A DNA stretch of 64,000 nt from Thuidium tamariscinum (taxonomy: Eukaryota > Streptophyta > Bryopsida > Hypnales > Thuidiaceae). The notes under the pieces are model-generated. The model had not been told where the DNA came from. It saw nothing but the letters and a program-made list of their open reading frames with translations, and made no database searches. Shown here one piece after another: positions 22,094-34,300 of this stretch. Where the stretch lies: assembly GCA_947034885.2 (NCBI GenBank), contig OX344749.2, positions 47,025,682 through 47,089,681 on the forward strand, written 5' to 3'. Position 1 is the stretch's first letter. Every line of letters begins with the position of its first letter. A program made the position numbers and the translations under genes.

Positions 22094-23335
22094 CTAGCGC
22101 ATGGTTGTCATTTGCAGTTCGTGACTGTCCGATATGAACATGACCCCAACATCCGTGTCGCCCAGGACGCCATCATCGCAAGCCTCATCTGGTAGGCAAA
22201 CTTGTATCATGGCTCTTCCCAGTACCGAGAAGTCGTCATTGAGAAGTTGACAGTATTGATTTCTCCAGAGCGGTCTATCTGGGATTGGAAGTCCATCTTG
22301 CACTCCAACCGGATCGGCATTGTCACCCCTCTGAGTACTATCTCTGAACGCATCCGAATGATCTATGCTGTCAGCAACACTTGCGTTGGACGCGGCAGTG
22401 CCAGAGGTGCTGTAACCATGAACATTGCGCTGGTCGTGTGTAGACCCGCGGCTGTCCTCGTCTGACGAATAGAGTCTATCATCTCGCTCGTCTTCGTCTG
22501 ATGCAGTAGGAAGTAGCTGCTGTGGTCCCGGATCACCGAGTTCTATCTGCACATTGTTCGAACTTCCACCACTCTCATAGTTCCCATCGATCTGAGGCTG
22601 CATGAAATTGGTCGCAGGTGCTCCTGTCGGCTGGCAACCGACAACGTTGGCCAAAGGGACAGATGACTGGATTGGTCTGACCTTGTAACCACTCCAGAGT
22701 ATTTTGTATCCTACACAACGTTTGAGTGAGATGAAATCAGGAATCTCGCAATAGGCAGTGTGATTCTTGAAGTCATCGACGACGTGTAGGAGCTTCACAA
22801 CGAGGAAGAAGCTGTGTGGAATGCGGAAGCCTCCCCAGTACCCCTTCGGGGAGCACTCTACAATTGTCCCTACACCAGCATAGAACAGAGTGTCGCCCAG
22901 AGTCTGGAGAAGTGAGACATCCATATTGACAGTGAGTGACAGAAATTGCTGTATGGGTTTTTCATCAGTGAGCACTTGTGTCGGCTGCCGGCCGACAGCA
23001 GCAGCAGAAGACCATTCCGCGTCTGCGTGCGGATAAACGTTGCCTGCCTCCCACACGATTGAGCTTCCCGGACAGTGTCTGAGGAAAACCATGTCTCCCT
23101 CCGGAAACGGAAGAGGCATATCGAGGTTGTTTGGAACATCTAGGATATGAACGCGCACGAGGTATGGATCGCGGTTGACCACCCTTTCTACGACCGCCCT
23201 TCCAGCGTAGTATAATCCTTCCAGTGTGAGAGCCACAACAACTCCCTTCTGCAGTTTCAGTCTTCCGGACCCGCCATTTCTTGTGAACGCCTCAATAGGA
23301 TTGGCACCCGAGGTCCATTCATCAGAGCCACTCAT
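22094..23335 (-). CDS. Unrecognised 413-codon ORF of the composite element
   Basis: Starts ATG at 23335 (MSGSDEWTSGANPIEAFTRN). Two segments look like related beta-rich modules: GVVVALTLEGLYYAGRAVVE (residues ~30-50) with GDMVFLRHCPG, and LFYAGVGTIVECSPKGYWGG with VVKLLHVVDDF. A linker rich in Ser, Asp and Gly (residues ~255-345) leads to a third such segment, CQLLNDDFSVLGRAMIQVCL. I do not recognise the family. Two palindromes lie inside the coding sequence and read VGRQPT (22979-22997) and VGCQPT (22625-22643). The ORF ends at TAG (22094-22096). The same frame then stays open into the DUF7869 exon, so the two may be one gene. Two more palindromes lie 65 and 130 bp upstream of the ATG. Confidence 0.6.
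   Translation of the reverse strand: MSGSDEWTSGANPIEAFTRNGGSGRLKLQKGVVVALTLEGLYYAGRAVVERVVNRDPYLVRVHILDVPNNLDMPLPFPEGDMVFLRHCPGSSIVWEAGNVYPHADAEWSSAAAVGRQPTQVLTDEKPIQQFLSLTVNMDVSLLQTLGDTLFYAGVGTIVECSPKGYWGGFRIPHSFFLVVKLLHVVDDFKNHTAYCEIPDFISLKRCVGYKILWSGYKVRPIQSSVPLANVVGCQPTGAPATNFMQPQIDGNYESGGSSNNVQIELGDPGPQQLLPTASDEDERDDRLYSSDEDSRGSTHDQRNVHGYSTSGTAASNASVADSIDHSDAFRDSTQRGDNADPVGVQDGLPIPDRPLWRNQYCQLLNDDFSVLGRAMIQVCLPDEACDDGVLGDTDVGVMFISDSHELQMTTMR
22625..22997. repeat. Palindromes 7-8, inside the 413-codon ORF
   Basis: 22625-22643 (TGTCGGCTGGCAACCGACA) and 22979-22997 (TGTCGGCTGCCGGCCGACA). Both are translated in the same phase, giving VG[C/R]QPT. Each has G-C at the second arm position and one arm mismatch. 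Confidence 0.88.
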
Positions 23336-24528
23336 GATTCGAAATCGGGGTGAGAACCCAGACTGGGAATTTTTGCTTCCGGAAAACCCGTGATGACCTT
23401 ATCGGTTGGCAGCCGATACGTTTGTGTATCAAATGCTTGACGACCTAGCAGATACGGAAATCGGTATTGGCTGGCAGCCGATACCACTATCCGTACGGTC
23501 TAGCACAGGGGCAAGACCGTACAACTGGAACTCCGGGGATCACGCACGAAGCTAGATTTTTCAAATCCTATGATCTACGCACTGTCCACAGATGCTCGGA
23601 CCAGGCTGAATCAAGAAATGGAAGCACAAACGCAACCAAATAGGAAATCAAGAACCTATGACAGGCAACTAATTCTCGAAAATGCAATTGAAATCCTACT
23701 GCAATTGAAATCCTCCTGCACTTCAAATCTGTCTCCCAGCAGTTGAAATCCTACTGCATTTCCTACGTAAGCTTGAACGCCAAATAACATCTGTCCTTCA
23801 GCGCTTCCAGAACCCGAGGACTACTGAATACCTAAGCTCTGCACTGGGCTGAGGTCTACTAAATTCCCTCTCTAACGTTGCATCCTTCCTAAACAACAGG
23901 CCACTGCAATTCCCTCACGGTTCTTGGACGCTCTGAGTGTGTGGGGGGGAAATGAAAATGGAAAATGAAGTCCTCCAAGATCAAATCCTAGGTGAGCATG
24001 CTTGTGACTGAACTTGGCGCCTGAAATTTGAATCTGAAAGAGGATGAAGTTGTGGTGATTGCAAGAGTGACAAGTCCGTGCATCAAGAGATCGTGGGTGG
24101 AAACGTACGTAGCTGAGCAATGAGTGTTCGTCACCTGCATGTACCTCGCTGGATGTGGAGTACACGGTAGCAGATGGAATCCGGGCGATGGATGAAATCC
24201 TTGGATGAAAAGCGGCGATGGATGAAATCCTAGGATGAACGGACTCGGTTTGTCATGATTGCGCCCCTCGGTTGGCAGCCGAGGGTATACCCCCCAGGCC
24301 ACTTTTATTTTCTGTCATTTGCCATTTGCGCTCCTGCTCTCACTCTCGCTCTCGCTCTCCCTCCCTCTCCCTCTTGCCTTCCAGCTTGCAGCTGACACCC
24401 CGACGCAGAGCAGAGGAGCAGCCGATAGGAGTATCTGGGCAGCCGACAAAGAAGGAGTGCGCGGCCGAAGTTTTCTTCAGCAGCCGACAAGTCCTTCTGA
24501 GCAACCGACAAGCGTCAGTCCTTCGGCG
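23336..24528. promoter_or_regulatory. Divergent promoter region with palindromes 9-11 and half-sites
   Basis: Lies between the 413-codon ORF (leftwards) and the ParB-like gene (rightwards). It contains palindromes at 23400-23418, 23465-23483 and 24266-24284. The last has changed ends on both arms (CCTCGG...CCGAGG), so pairing is kept by matched substitutions. A pyrimidine-rich CTCTCGCTCTCCCTCC tract at 24340-24380 looks like a plant 5' UTR. Four half-sites with CAGCCGA or CAACCGA follow at about 24419, 24439, 24480 and 24501, just before the ATG at 24529. Confidence 0.55.
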
Positions 24529-25621
24529 ATGGCATCCTCCGGTTTGGCAACAGAGAGGTACTTTTTCATTACATGTATTGGCTGCCAGCCGATACATTAT
24601 TATTTGTCAATTATTTTGAATGCAGCCATTGAGAGTCTGGGGCACCTGTGGGTTGCTGTATCGGCTGGCAGCCGACAGACATGGGAGCGCTCAGGTAACT
24701 CCTGAGCTCATGCGATGTCGGCTGGCAGCCGATATAAATCTGGGACAGTGGTCTTACGATGATCTGTAATTGACTTGGGATGGTAGGGTTTAGGGACTGT
24801 GGCTGTATCGGCTGCCAGCCGATACACTAGATGCACAAAGTGGAGTTACATAGTGACAACTTACTGAGAATTGAAATGTATTGTTTTGTAGGAAACCGAC
24901 TCTGTTGGCCCGAATGCTGGGTGAGCAAATCCCGAACTCTGGGATTTTGGGTGACGGGTTTCCACCACGAGCTACATGGCGAGGGATCGAGGCCATCCAG
25001 GAATGGGGCCTGTGTTGGAGGCAGGCACCCGACAAAAAAGTGGACATTGCATGCTCCTTCAAGTTGAAGGGGAACATGACCCCTGGCAAGGGAAGTGTGT
25101 TGTCCGTCAGGGCTGCTGGCGAGTGCGTGCATGTCATGATATGCTTGATGCCAATAGCAAGCACGGTCGGAGTCCCTGACTACTTCGCCATGGAGTTGCC
25201 GGTGAACAAGTGCACGGAGGAGGTCTGTGGACAGAAGTCCATGTCCATGGGCATGACATTTGGCGGCAACACACCGTCGTCTGCAGAGGAGCTCATCCAG
25301 GGGTGGGAGTACTTGAAGCAGGAGCGCGATGAGCACAATGCGTTCGTCGCTCGTGAGCTGGAGAAGGGGAAGAAGAAGGTACCGGCGGAGAGGAAGTTGG
25401 TGGCGGTGACAGTGGCTGAGGTCGCTGAAGCCGATCTTGAGGAGCCAGCGTCCCCGACCAAACCAAAGCGGAGAGGAAAGGGCAAGGATGACCCGTCGAA
25501 GCCGCTCAAGCTCACATTAGACAAAGCACTCCGCCGTGGAAATCACCTCACCACGAAGACCAAGGAGAACGAGGTGAACGCCATTTACCAGGCGCTGGAG
25601 ACGGGCCTCCTGCACGCGTTT
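24529..25621 (+). CDS. ParB-like/methyltransferase-like gene, 5' part (exons 1-2), broken by CACTA-1
   Basis: Exon 1 (24529-24557) encodes MASSGLATE plus two bases. It joins exon 2 (24892-25621) through a GTACTT...TTTTGTAG intron, giving R at the junction and KPTLLARMLGEQIPNS next. Phases agree exactly (29 + 730 nt = 253 codons). Exon 2 contains a globular region (VDIACSFKLKGNMTPGKGSV and on), a Lys/Glu-rich linker (RKLVAVTVAEVAEADLEEP, KPKRRGKGKDDP) that may hold a nuclear signal, and ends LETGLLHAF. At that point the CACTA element begins. Without it the frame runs straight into 42060 (PYKKQRLPGVIHSDKL), where the ParB-like domain starts. As it stands, the frame would stop four codons into the transposon. 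Confidence 0.7.
24576..24824. repeat. Palindromes 12-15, four copies in intron 1 of the ParB-like gene
   Basis: Sites at 24576-24594, 24659-24677, 24716-24734 and 24806-24824. The intron is 334 bp (24558-24891), so four sites lie in one intron at 57-90 bp spacing. The first and last have central C on the sense strand; the middle two have central G. Confidence 0.9.
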
Positions 25622-28600
25622 CACTACAAGAGATGACAGTGTTTTCAAGCAGAGAGTTCAGTATCAAATTACTGAAATGTCCATTTCGTTTGCTACAAGG
25701 TCACACATCACTGTAGACAGGACAGAAACTGTAATGTCATCGCGAATTTCAGCATAGACTGTTGCAACAGTGTCCTTTTTGGTCAGCTATGTTCGTTGGT
25801 CCTGTCAGTAGTTTCTCGGCAATACCTTCAGAACGCAAAACAGGATTCCATTTCCTCGAGAATTGCATGTCCATATTTACTTTGAGCTGTAAATGTAAAT
25901 AATGCAAGAGAGGAAAAATCGGCTGCCTTCACTTTGGCATTTTCAAGATTCGGAAATTGAAAAGTGCATCCACCCGCAGTGCCGAAAACGAGAAAGTTCT
26001 GGATTTAGTTATTTCCACGCAGTTACCTTCCATGGATATTGAAGACAACGAAGTGCCGAAATTGGAATCCCTGAAACACCTGACGTCACTAATTCCAGCA
26101 ATCTCTTCTCCCATTCACGTCATGGACGAATACATTTCATCCCTTTCCTAAGGCAGTGCCATCATTTTGTTTCTTCTCGCTCTCAGCAGTGAAAACAAGG
26201 AACCATTCAATTTGACATCAGTTAATTCATAGAATGAAGCGAAGTTATTCTTACCGTCCACTCCACCCTCTGCTCACTGTAGATCAATTTCAAATACATA
26301 CGTATAGAAAGTTCTTGAAGACAGCCATGTATCCGAGCACATTCAAGGGCTTCAAACAATACATAACGAAGATCAATGACAGAAACAGACATTTTTCTTC
26401 GAAGAACTTGTCCTCCAAGAATGGCACATTCGACATATTCGAGGCTAAGCGTTCCTTTGCCTCACTGGCAATACTCTCTGCTTAAGTAAAAAGCCGGACC
26501 TGTGGAACGAAAACCGCTTCAACTTTCAAAAACTCCTGAAGAAAATATGCTTGTACTTGCTAATTCATTCCCTTGGTAAACAGATGTGTTCAACCTACCA
26601 CTTCCTTATAGCCAAAGCTACTCATGACATACAAACCTCTCTCCTAGGCTCTCAATCGGCAATTCTGCGCAATACTTGGCGCCTACATCACCATGTCCGA
26701 AAAGAAGGCTTCACTACCACCTCCTTGCATTTCTTAAACAGGAAGACTCGTACTTCCCCTGTGCTTCGGAGGTCACTCTGCACATAACATATGCAAGAAT
26801 CTATGAGTCGTTTGCTCTTCGAGTCCATACTGACGACATCCCCCCAAGTATACAGAAAGTACTACTCAGACTTCATATTTACGGTCTGTAAATTACTATT
26901 GTCAGGACAAAACTGCACAGGGTTCAAAACTTCAATTTGTGACCCCGACTTCAGAAATTTGTATTCCACTTATCAAAACATGTCATAGGGTCCGAACTAA
27001 TTATGTTAACATCAGCCACGTTAACTTTGAAACCTCAATTGCCAACTGAGGATTCACGAGAACATGACGTAAACCACTGCAAGCCCTGCCTTCGGCATTT
27101 GCAATTCCAAGCATACAATTCCTTGGCCACCTTCTAGCTACACAGAATTCCTCACTCAAGTGCTGTTCAGCATATTAATGTACAGCATATGAGATTCAAA
27201 ACCTGCTGACCTTGCAATGGAGTTTGCATTAGGAACACACTGTCAACAGAAATACTGATTCAGCGTCGAAACTGCAAAGTCCACCAACACTTCGACATTG
27301 CATACGGACATACACTACCTAGTCAGGGTTGCCTTGCCATCATCTACTAAATACATGCAAGATTTAGAGCTAACTCGTACCTCCACTTCAGTGCTTTCCT
27401 GTCATTGTTATGGCCATGAGTCTCTATGAAGACCTTTCCTCTGAATATACAGAACTCCAGTTGACACTGCTCTTGATAGTCGACATTCACTTCGCCAGAT
27501 CATCGACTCCGCCCTCGCGACTGAATTATTTGTCTCTGCAAATTTTATTCATGATGTCTTCTCCATTGGAAAGCTCTACCTTGCGCTCAACAAGGATTCT
27601 TTCCCCCTGCACTTCAACTTCCACAAATCATTTCTACTCTTCTCGGTCGGGAAACAAATTTCAATCTCACGAAATTAGTTCTCATCAATAGACTAGTACA
27701 TTTAGTCCTAATTAAACATTAGCATTTATAAACATACAAAGATCACTTCGTCAGTAAGGGTTTAGCAAACAGGGATGCAGGAATTAATGTACACCTCCTT
27801 CTTACAACACGATATCCTTCGCGTGCATGACACCCCGAAAATAGTGTCCACTACTTCTCAGAAGCTTCCTTTGACCACCAAAGTCTTGAAAAATAGAGAA
27901 CTGCACCCGAATAACATAGGTTCCCTTATTCCTAATGTCTTATTGCCCGCATCAATACAACAAGTGAAACCTTAAGTAAAATCTGCGTACCGTATCCTTC
28001 GCACATGGTGGACTCGACGTCATCCAGAAAGCGTTTAATTCTCTCTGGATATTGCTTTTGTTATATCCTAAATAACATATGCTCATTACTGCCACCAGTT
28101 TGGAATATCTTCGTGTACCTTCTTTTGCATGCACACTCCAGAACGTCTGAGCCAGTGCAAACCTCTGTCTTTTGTCATTGCCTGTTTCGCGGTATTCAGT
28201 GTCTCGACGCCATTGCTGCATCAGTGCACATATATAGATACAAGTTCTCGCAATCGACACCTGTCCAAGAATTCAGCTACTTTCAAAGGCTAAGGAACTG
28301 TTCATTTCAAACACAATAAGTCTTGGAATTTGCAGTACTCAAGACAGTACGTACTGAGGACATTTCTGAACACTTGCATAATGAACGATCTAATAGCATG
28401 ATTACATCTTACAGAGTCACTTGAATATAAATTTATGTCGGAGGGAAACAAGAAGCTCAGCAACCACTGGTTCTACCACTTCATGCAATGATCCAAGTTC
28501 TGGACAACGGCAACATCGTCCTCCCTCCACAAAGGAGGTCTGCATATGCAAAGTTCGTACACTCAGCATTAAAAAGAATTAATCTCATGTCATCTGGAGA

Positions 28601-31389
28601 ACACTCGAAACGCTTTATTAGCATCTACCTCACAATACTGAAACAGATAATTACTCTCCACTGATGGCCCTATCTCAGTAGAAACACAGTACACTCTCTA
28701 AACAGGACTACAACGAGTTCAATTCCTCCAGTGACATCCCAACGTCTAATGCCAGGAATTCTTTGCAGGCCAAAGTCCTCACAGCAGTTGCTTATATCAA
28801 AGTCATTACACATTAACAAACTAACCGATTGGTGTAGTAAGGCTCATAAGAGTCCTGCAAATATCACAAACGAGCAGAAACTTAGACTACGCACAGGGAA
28901 GGCTAGAGGTCATCATGCATCATACCTCAAAGCACATGTGCTGATATTGAAATTCGAGGTTGACAATACCAAGGGAGACAACAGCATATGCCTGTGAAGC
29001 TCGCCACAACCTTTCGGAAACGGACATATTACAAGCCGCACAAATCACGCTTCAAGGTCAGGTTGTAAGCCACAGTTCGTGAAACATAATAAAACGCTCT
29101 ACTTCAGGAAAAAATACTTATAGCTCGATAAGTGACCTACAGGGAAGTGTTAGTCAACATTTCACCATGTAACATTCTTCGCTATCATTTCCAGTCATCG
29201 CTGCTTTCTTGCTCAAAGAGAATAGATTAATGTTTCACCTAATTGGATGCCCTCCTTGAAGTCTGTCTGGTGAAGCTAACACAATGAACTGATTTCAATA
29301 ATTACGACACCGAACCTCCTCAAACCAAGCTTTCGATGACTCTCAACTAGGTAATAGAAGAATTTCCAGTTCCAAACTTCTTAGACACTCTCTTGCACAG
29401 ATAATCATTATGCTCAAGGACACCGACATTCTGAAGGAAAACTGACGAGTACTAAGGAGGAAAGACGTTCTCACATAGGAAGAGACAATGGACCTGCTGC
29501 TAAAGATCTTCTGAATAACCTGGAAGTGGACACACTTCACGGTGCTCATCCACTGCAATCAAGACTTCTTCACTGAGAGAAAGCTCGACGCTGCAAGCAC
29601 CAACAGAATCCAACAAAAAATAATTGCATGCTCTTTGCAAAACACTTCGGCCATCGCTCCATCGGACGATTCAGGATCACTTCCTCTCAAGTACAGGCGA
29701 TACCCACTGACAGTTCCCAACGGAACTGACAATCTGCAGCAGACACAAAATACTTACATGCGACATTGTGATTGCATCACCACTTCCGCTTACTGCCTAG
29801 CACTCCCTGCAGTCCAATATCAAGGTACAATGCAGAACGCACATCCGAATATAAGGGGAAATTACTCCACAAGCGTTGTCTACAACTCTCTATTCCTTCT
29901 CCCGAAGTTCACAGAAAGTGACAAACACCGAAGCACGTCTTACACTCAAGGCACTTGCTTCAGTCATAGTACTACCACACACATACTCTGATCGTACATA
30001 TGGACAACGTTCTAGTACTAGCTGAAGCGGGAACTACTACTACTCGTTCCTCGCCTCCACCACATCGGCTTCTTAACCTCGGAATACCAAGTTATTGATC
30101 GTGCACTGTACGCAAGCGAAAATGAAGTCCAAAAAGTCGAATCACATTCTTCATTCACCTTACAAGTGCTGTAATACGTCACTTGCAATTGCAACGCAGT
30201 GCACTTTGCTTTACCAGCTATAACTGCTTAATATCAGCTCAACTGTCGACCAGCATGTCTTCGAATTCTACTTTCCCCAACTCTTTCTCTCATTCTAGAG
30301 TACTGACCTTGTTTTCCTGGATTCAATCTATGATGCCTCTGTCGGAAATTGTTTGATCTCAATAACTTAATTTCTGTTATCTGGCACACGAAATTCACTC
30401 CCTTCCCTTTTAATTAATTAAGAAAACATATCACAGAACATGACTGCCTTCGTCTTTACACCTCCGGCACTGCATACTGAATGAGATCGGAGTACTCATC
30501 ACTTTCTCAGTGAAGGACATTAGTACAGTTCTACACCAAACGAAACTGCCACCACCAACATGGAGGTCAGAAACGAACCATTCCAAATTCCAAATCCCAC
30601 TCCCAAACTTCAGCATAGTATATAAGACAAAATTCCTTTTGTTCACCACAAAATATGACACATGAACATAATGACTACCAACATACGCAACGCTCTCTTC
30701 ATTCAACTACATGCGCATTTTACTTGAGATCCACGACAGAACATGACACCTAGTACTGTAGTCCACACGTATGCCTGTGACAATGCAGTAGGTTAATCTG
30801 GCTACTTACTAACCCTGTTCATGCTTTTCCATGATGAAGATCCATATACCGAGTTCATTGAAATAGTTTTCTACCTCGCCTGCATGGAATTCAAAATCCA
30901 TGAAGACAACGTGTTCTTTACCTTGAGCAGAAGAATTTTACTATAAATTGAATTCATGAACATTTGACATCTCCCGTCACCTGGAACTAAAAAAATGCGA
31001 CTGCACACACTGCAACTCGGGTCCAACAATGACCACTCCTTCCATTACTCACTATGTGAATCCCCTTTGAATCCTCCGAACCTGTTATACGAGTTCTGAT
31101 TCCAACTGAATTGGCTTATTATAAAACAAAATTCTGACCAAACTAAGTGGCCGTGACTTACTGACTTGGCATACGTCTTCTTCTATGAAGAACGTGTCGA
31201 CAACAAATCCCAGCAAATGACTTACATAGAAAACCGGTCCTCCTGATCCATTGCCTATGACTTCAACTGCCGAACTCACAACACAAAACTAAATCGACAT
31301 TTCAGTGCACACTCGCATTCCCTCTACACTCATCGACAACATGTACCGACAAAACTATGGATTCTTACCTTCCAGAACATCAGATTTCA
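25622..31389. other. Long left subterminal region of CACTA-1, no gene
   Basis: About 5.7 kb between the left end and the 3' end of the transposase gene. ORFs are short and on both strands, and their products (Ser/Leu/Thr-rich) show no motif. CACTA elements carry transposase-binding subterminal repeats; short ACTTCG/CGAAGT-like words recur here, but I could not define a repeat unit by eye. A captured, decayed host segment is possible. Confidence 0.5.
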
Positions 31390-34300
31390 TCATTCTCGCT
31401 CTATGTCATCGTCCTCTCCATCGAATTCCAGGAGCATGTCATCTTCTGATCCCACGTTGTTAGAGTCCTCCCATTCATTTTCTACCGCAGCATCAGCTGC
31501 TAACAGATCCTCTTCCGTGACATGTCGCCCCCCACTCTCCGTACTTCTTTCACCACTGCCTTCGCCTCCTTCTTCACTTCCGTGACTGTCTTGTAATAAT
31601 TCTTCGTTTCCTTCGTAAAGAACACTTGAGTAGTACTGTAAGTCCGCATTTTCATAGACCCGTGTAGATCTAGGATTCATGTGAACAATCGCTGACCACT
31701 CCGCATCCTCCGCGTAGTGGGAGTAGAAAATTAATGAAGCTTGAACTGGGAAGACAAAGGAATTCGCTGACCTGCGCATGAGTTTTTTCAATTTTACGGT
31801 AGTGAAACCAAATTTGTCTTCTACCACAGATGCTGAAGGTCCTCTGAAAATTGGCGCAACCCAGTCGCACAAGAGTAGCACTGGTTTCAGCCTTCCGTAA
31901 TCCAGTTCCAATATTTCTTGGACTGTGCCGTAGTATTTCACTTGTCCTGTTACTTGATTTCTGTCAAAAACTCCGCTGCGCTGAACAGTTTCGGAAATTG
32001 TTGTTATTCCAGAATTCACTGTCACGAAACCCCTTTCCGCACTGCACACGCGAAATTGGTTTCCATAAGCCTTCATTGACTTAAAAGACCTCGCTTTTGA
32101 ACGGGGAAGCATAGACAAGTCTACGACGTCATCATGGAATTCTTGATTTCCTGACTCCACCAGACCTCGTAACCATGCATCAAAATCTGGGACATCATGC
32201 AAGTGCGGGGGATATTCCATTCGCCTCCTTTGTCTTGGATGGATCCCACGTCTGTACAAGGCTTGGGCCTCAGATACTTCAGCTGACACCTGTTTGTGCA
32301 TCCTGCATTCCAACAAACTCTAAGTTTGCATACTCAGATTAAAACAAAAATTCTTATTAACGCAGAAGAGTATTACATAACCACTGTGAGCCTCCGTCAC
32401 ATTTGTTTGTGGACAGCAGGAACTCTCATGAATTCTCCACAGGAAACTCGACACAACATCGTGAATGAAGACAGTTAAGAAGTTGAAACTCACTCCCTGA
32501 AGTCGTTGAGGCACTCTGAGTTACTCAAGACGCATGAGTGTGCCCACTGCAACTCTTCCATTGAAAGAGTTCTGATTTTGTACGCTTCGCTGAGAACTTC
32601 GCCACAGTCTCCGCCTTCTTCATTGGAATCCCAGACACGCTTTCGGGTAGACTGACTCTCGAGAAGGTATTCAGTGCACAAACCTAATCCAACTTCCATT
32701 GCAGTTCCAGTGGCCATGCATCCTTCAGGCCGTGCCTTATTCCTAACGTAAGATTTCATATATTTCATATACCTTTCTACAGGATACATCCAGCGGTTAT
32801 GAATTGGACCGCATAAGTACAACTCTTCAATTAAGTGAATCGGTGTGTGAGTCATGGAATCAAAAAAGGAAGGAGGGAACTCCCGTTCCAGCAAGCACAT
32901 TGCCAAAGCTACTTGTCCATTCACTGTCCCCATTTCCTCTGGATTAACCACCTTCATGCAAATGATTTTGAAGATGTTGCTGATATGCATGATGGCTTTC
33001 ATGACTCGGTCTGGAAGCAACCCTCTAATGCAGACAGGGATGACTTCTTGAAGGAGCACATGATAGTCATGACTTTTCAGTCCATGAATTGCTCCATTGG
33101 GGTCGATCTTGTTCTTCAAGTTCGACATGTACCCTGAAGGACATCTCAAATTCCTTAAGCGCTCAATAAATATTTTTTTGTTCGCCTGTGACAAAACATA
33201 CGGAGCTTCGGGAATTGTGAAACCTGTTTGTGGGGGACTTGCCCGTCGAATATGCAATGCTTTTTTGCAATCCAACTCTTTCATATCTTTTCGAACTGCT
33301 ATGCCATCCTTCATGCCCATTAACGTGTGAAGTAAATTCTCAGCGATGTTTTTTTCGCAGTGCATACCATCTAATACATGCCTGATCAATAATTTCTGCA
33401 AAATCCAGGACAAAAATATAGTACGATGACATGAGAATAACATACTTGTTGAGGGAACAAATGAAATGAGAATACTGCACTTGTTTACATAAATTAGAGA
33501 GTACTTATAATTTTCACAAATGGGACTCCGAATTCATTAAATTGAATCACAAGTTGTACGCATTGCAATGAGACTTTGTACATGAAATATTCTCTCTGAA
33601 ATCCTTCAAAGGATTGATCATGTGTTTTATTGCTTTCTAGAAGCATTGGTTCAAGTCTTCAGGATTGCTATAAGAAACATCTTCACTTAATGCATACAAG
33701 GAAAACAGGAAAACTGCACTTACCTCCTAGTAAGGCAACATGAAAAGTACTAAATGCCGTTTGACACCGGATCTCTTCACCGGATCGTTCTCTATTCCAG
33801 CTGCCCCGCCAGCATGCAACCACCTCTCGCGTGCTTCCCCTCTCCTGCGGTGTTCAACTCCAGAAACTCGAATTGGTTTGGTACGATGCTCTTCTTGACC
33901 ATTGAATGAATCTTTCATGAATCTGAATGGATGATTTTGTGGAAGATAACGCCGATGTCCTTGGAAGATATTCTTCCTCAAACTTTTCGAAAACCGTAAA
34001 TCAACGCTAGGTCCACATACAGGGCAACCTTGATAACCCTTTGTGGCACATCCAGAAATCAAGCCATACGTTGGATAATCATGAATTGTCTATAACAGAA
34101 TCGCTCGAAGCTTGAAAGTTCTCTGACCTGTGGTTTCAGACATGTCGACTGTTGGAATGCCATCCCAGAGTTGAAGCAATTCATCGACCAGAGGTTCGAG
34201 GTACACATCTATGTTTGTAGACTTTACTGATTGTTTTCCAGGTATTAAGAGAGATAGCATGACAAAAAATCGCTTAGTTACCATCCAGCCAGGCAAATTG

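Noticed and set aside
24259..24528. Upstream extension of the ParB-like ORF with a signal-peptide-like Leu/Ser stretch
   Set aside because: The stretch is a CT-simple-sequence reading typical of a 5' UTR; the ATG at 24529 gives a clean exon 1. An upstream start is not excluded.
25915..25935. TCGGCTGCC inside CACTA-1 as a palindrome copy
   Set aside because: Only one arm is present; the other half has no match.
26234..30706. Short ORFs in the left arm of CACTA-1
   Set aside because: On both strands, Ser/Leu/Thr-rich, no motif, no consistent splice joins.
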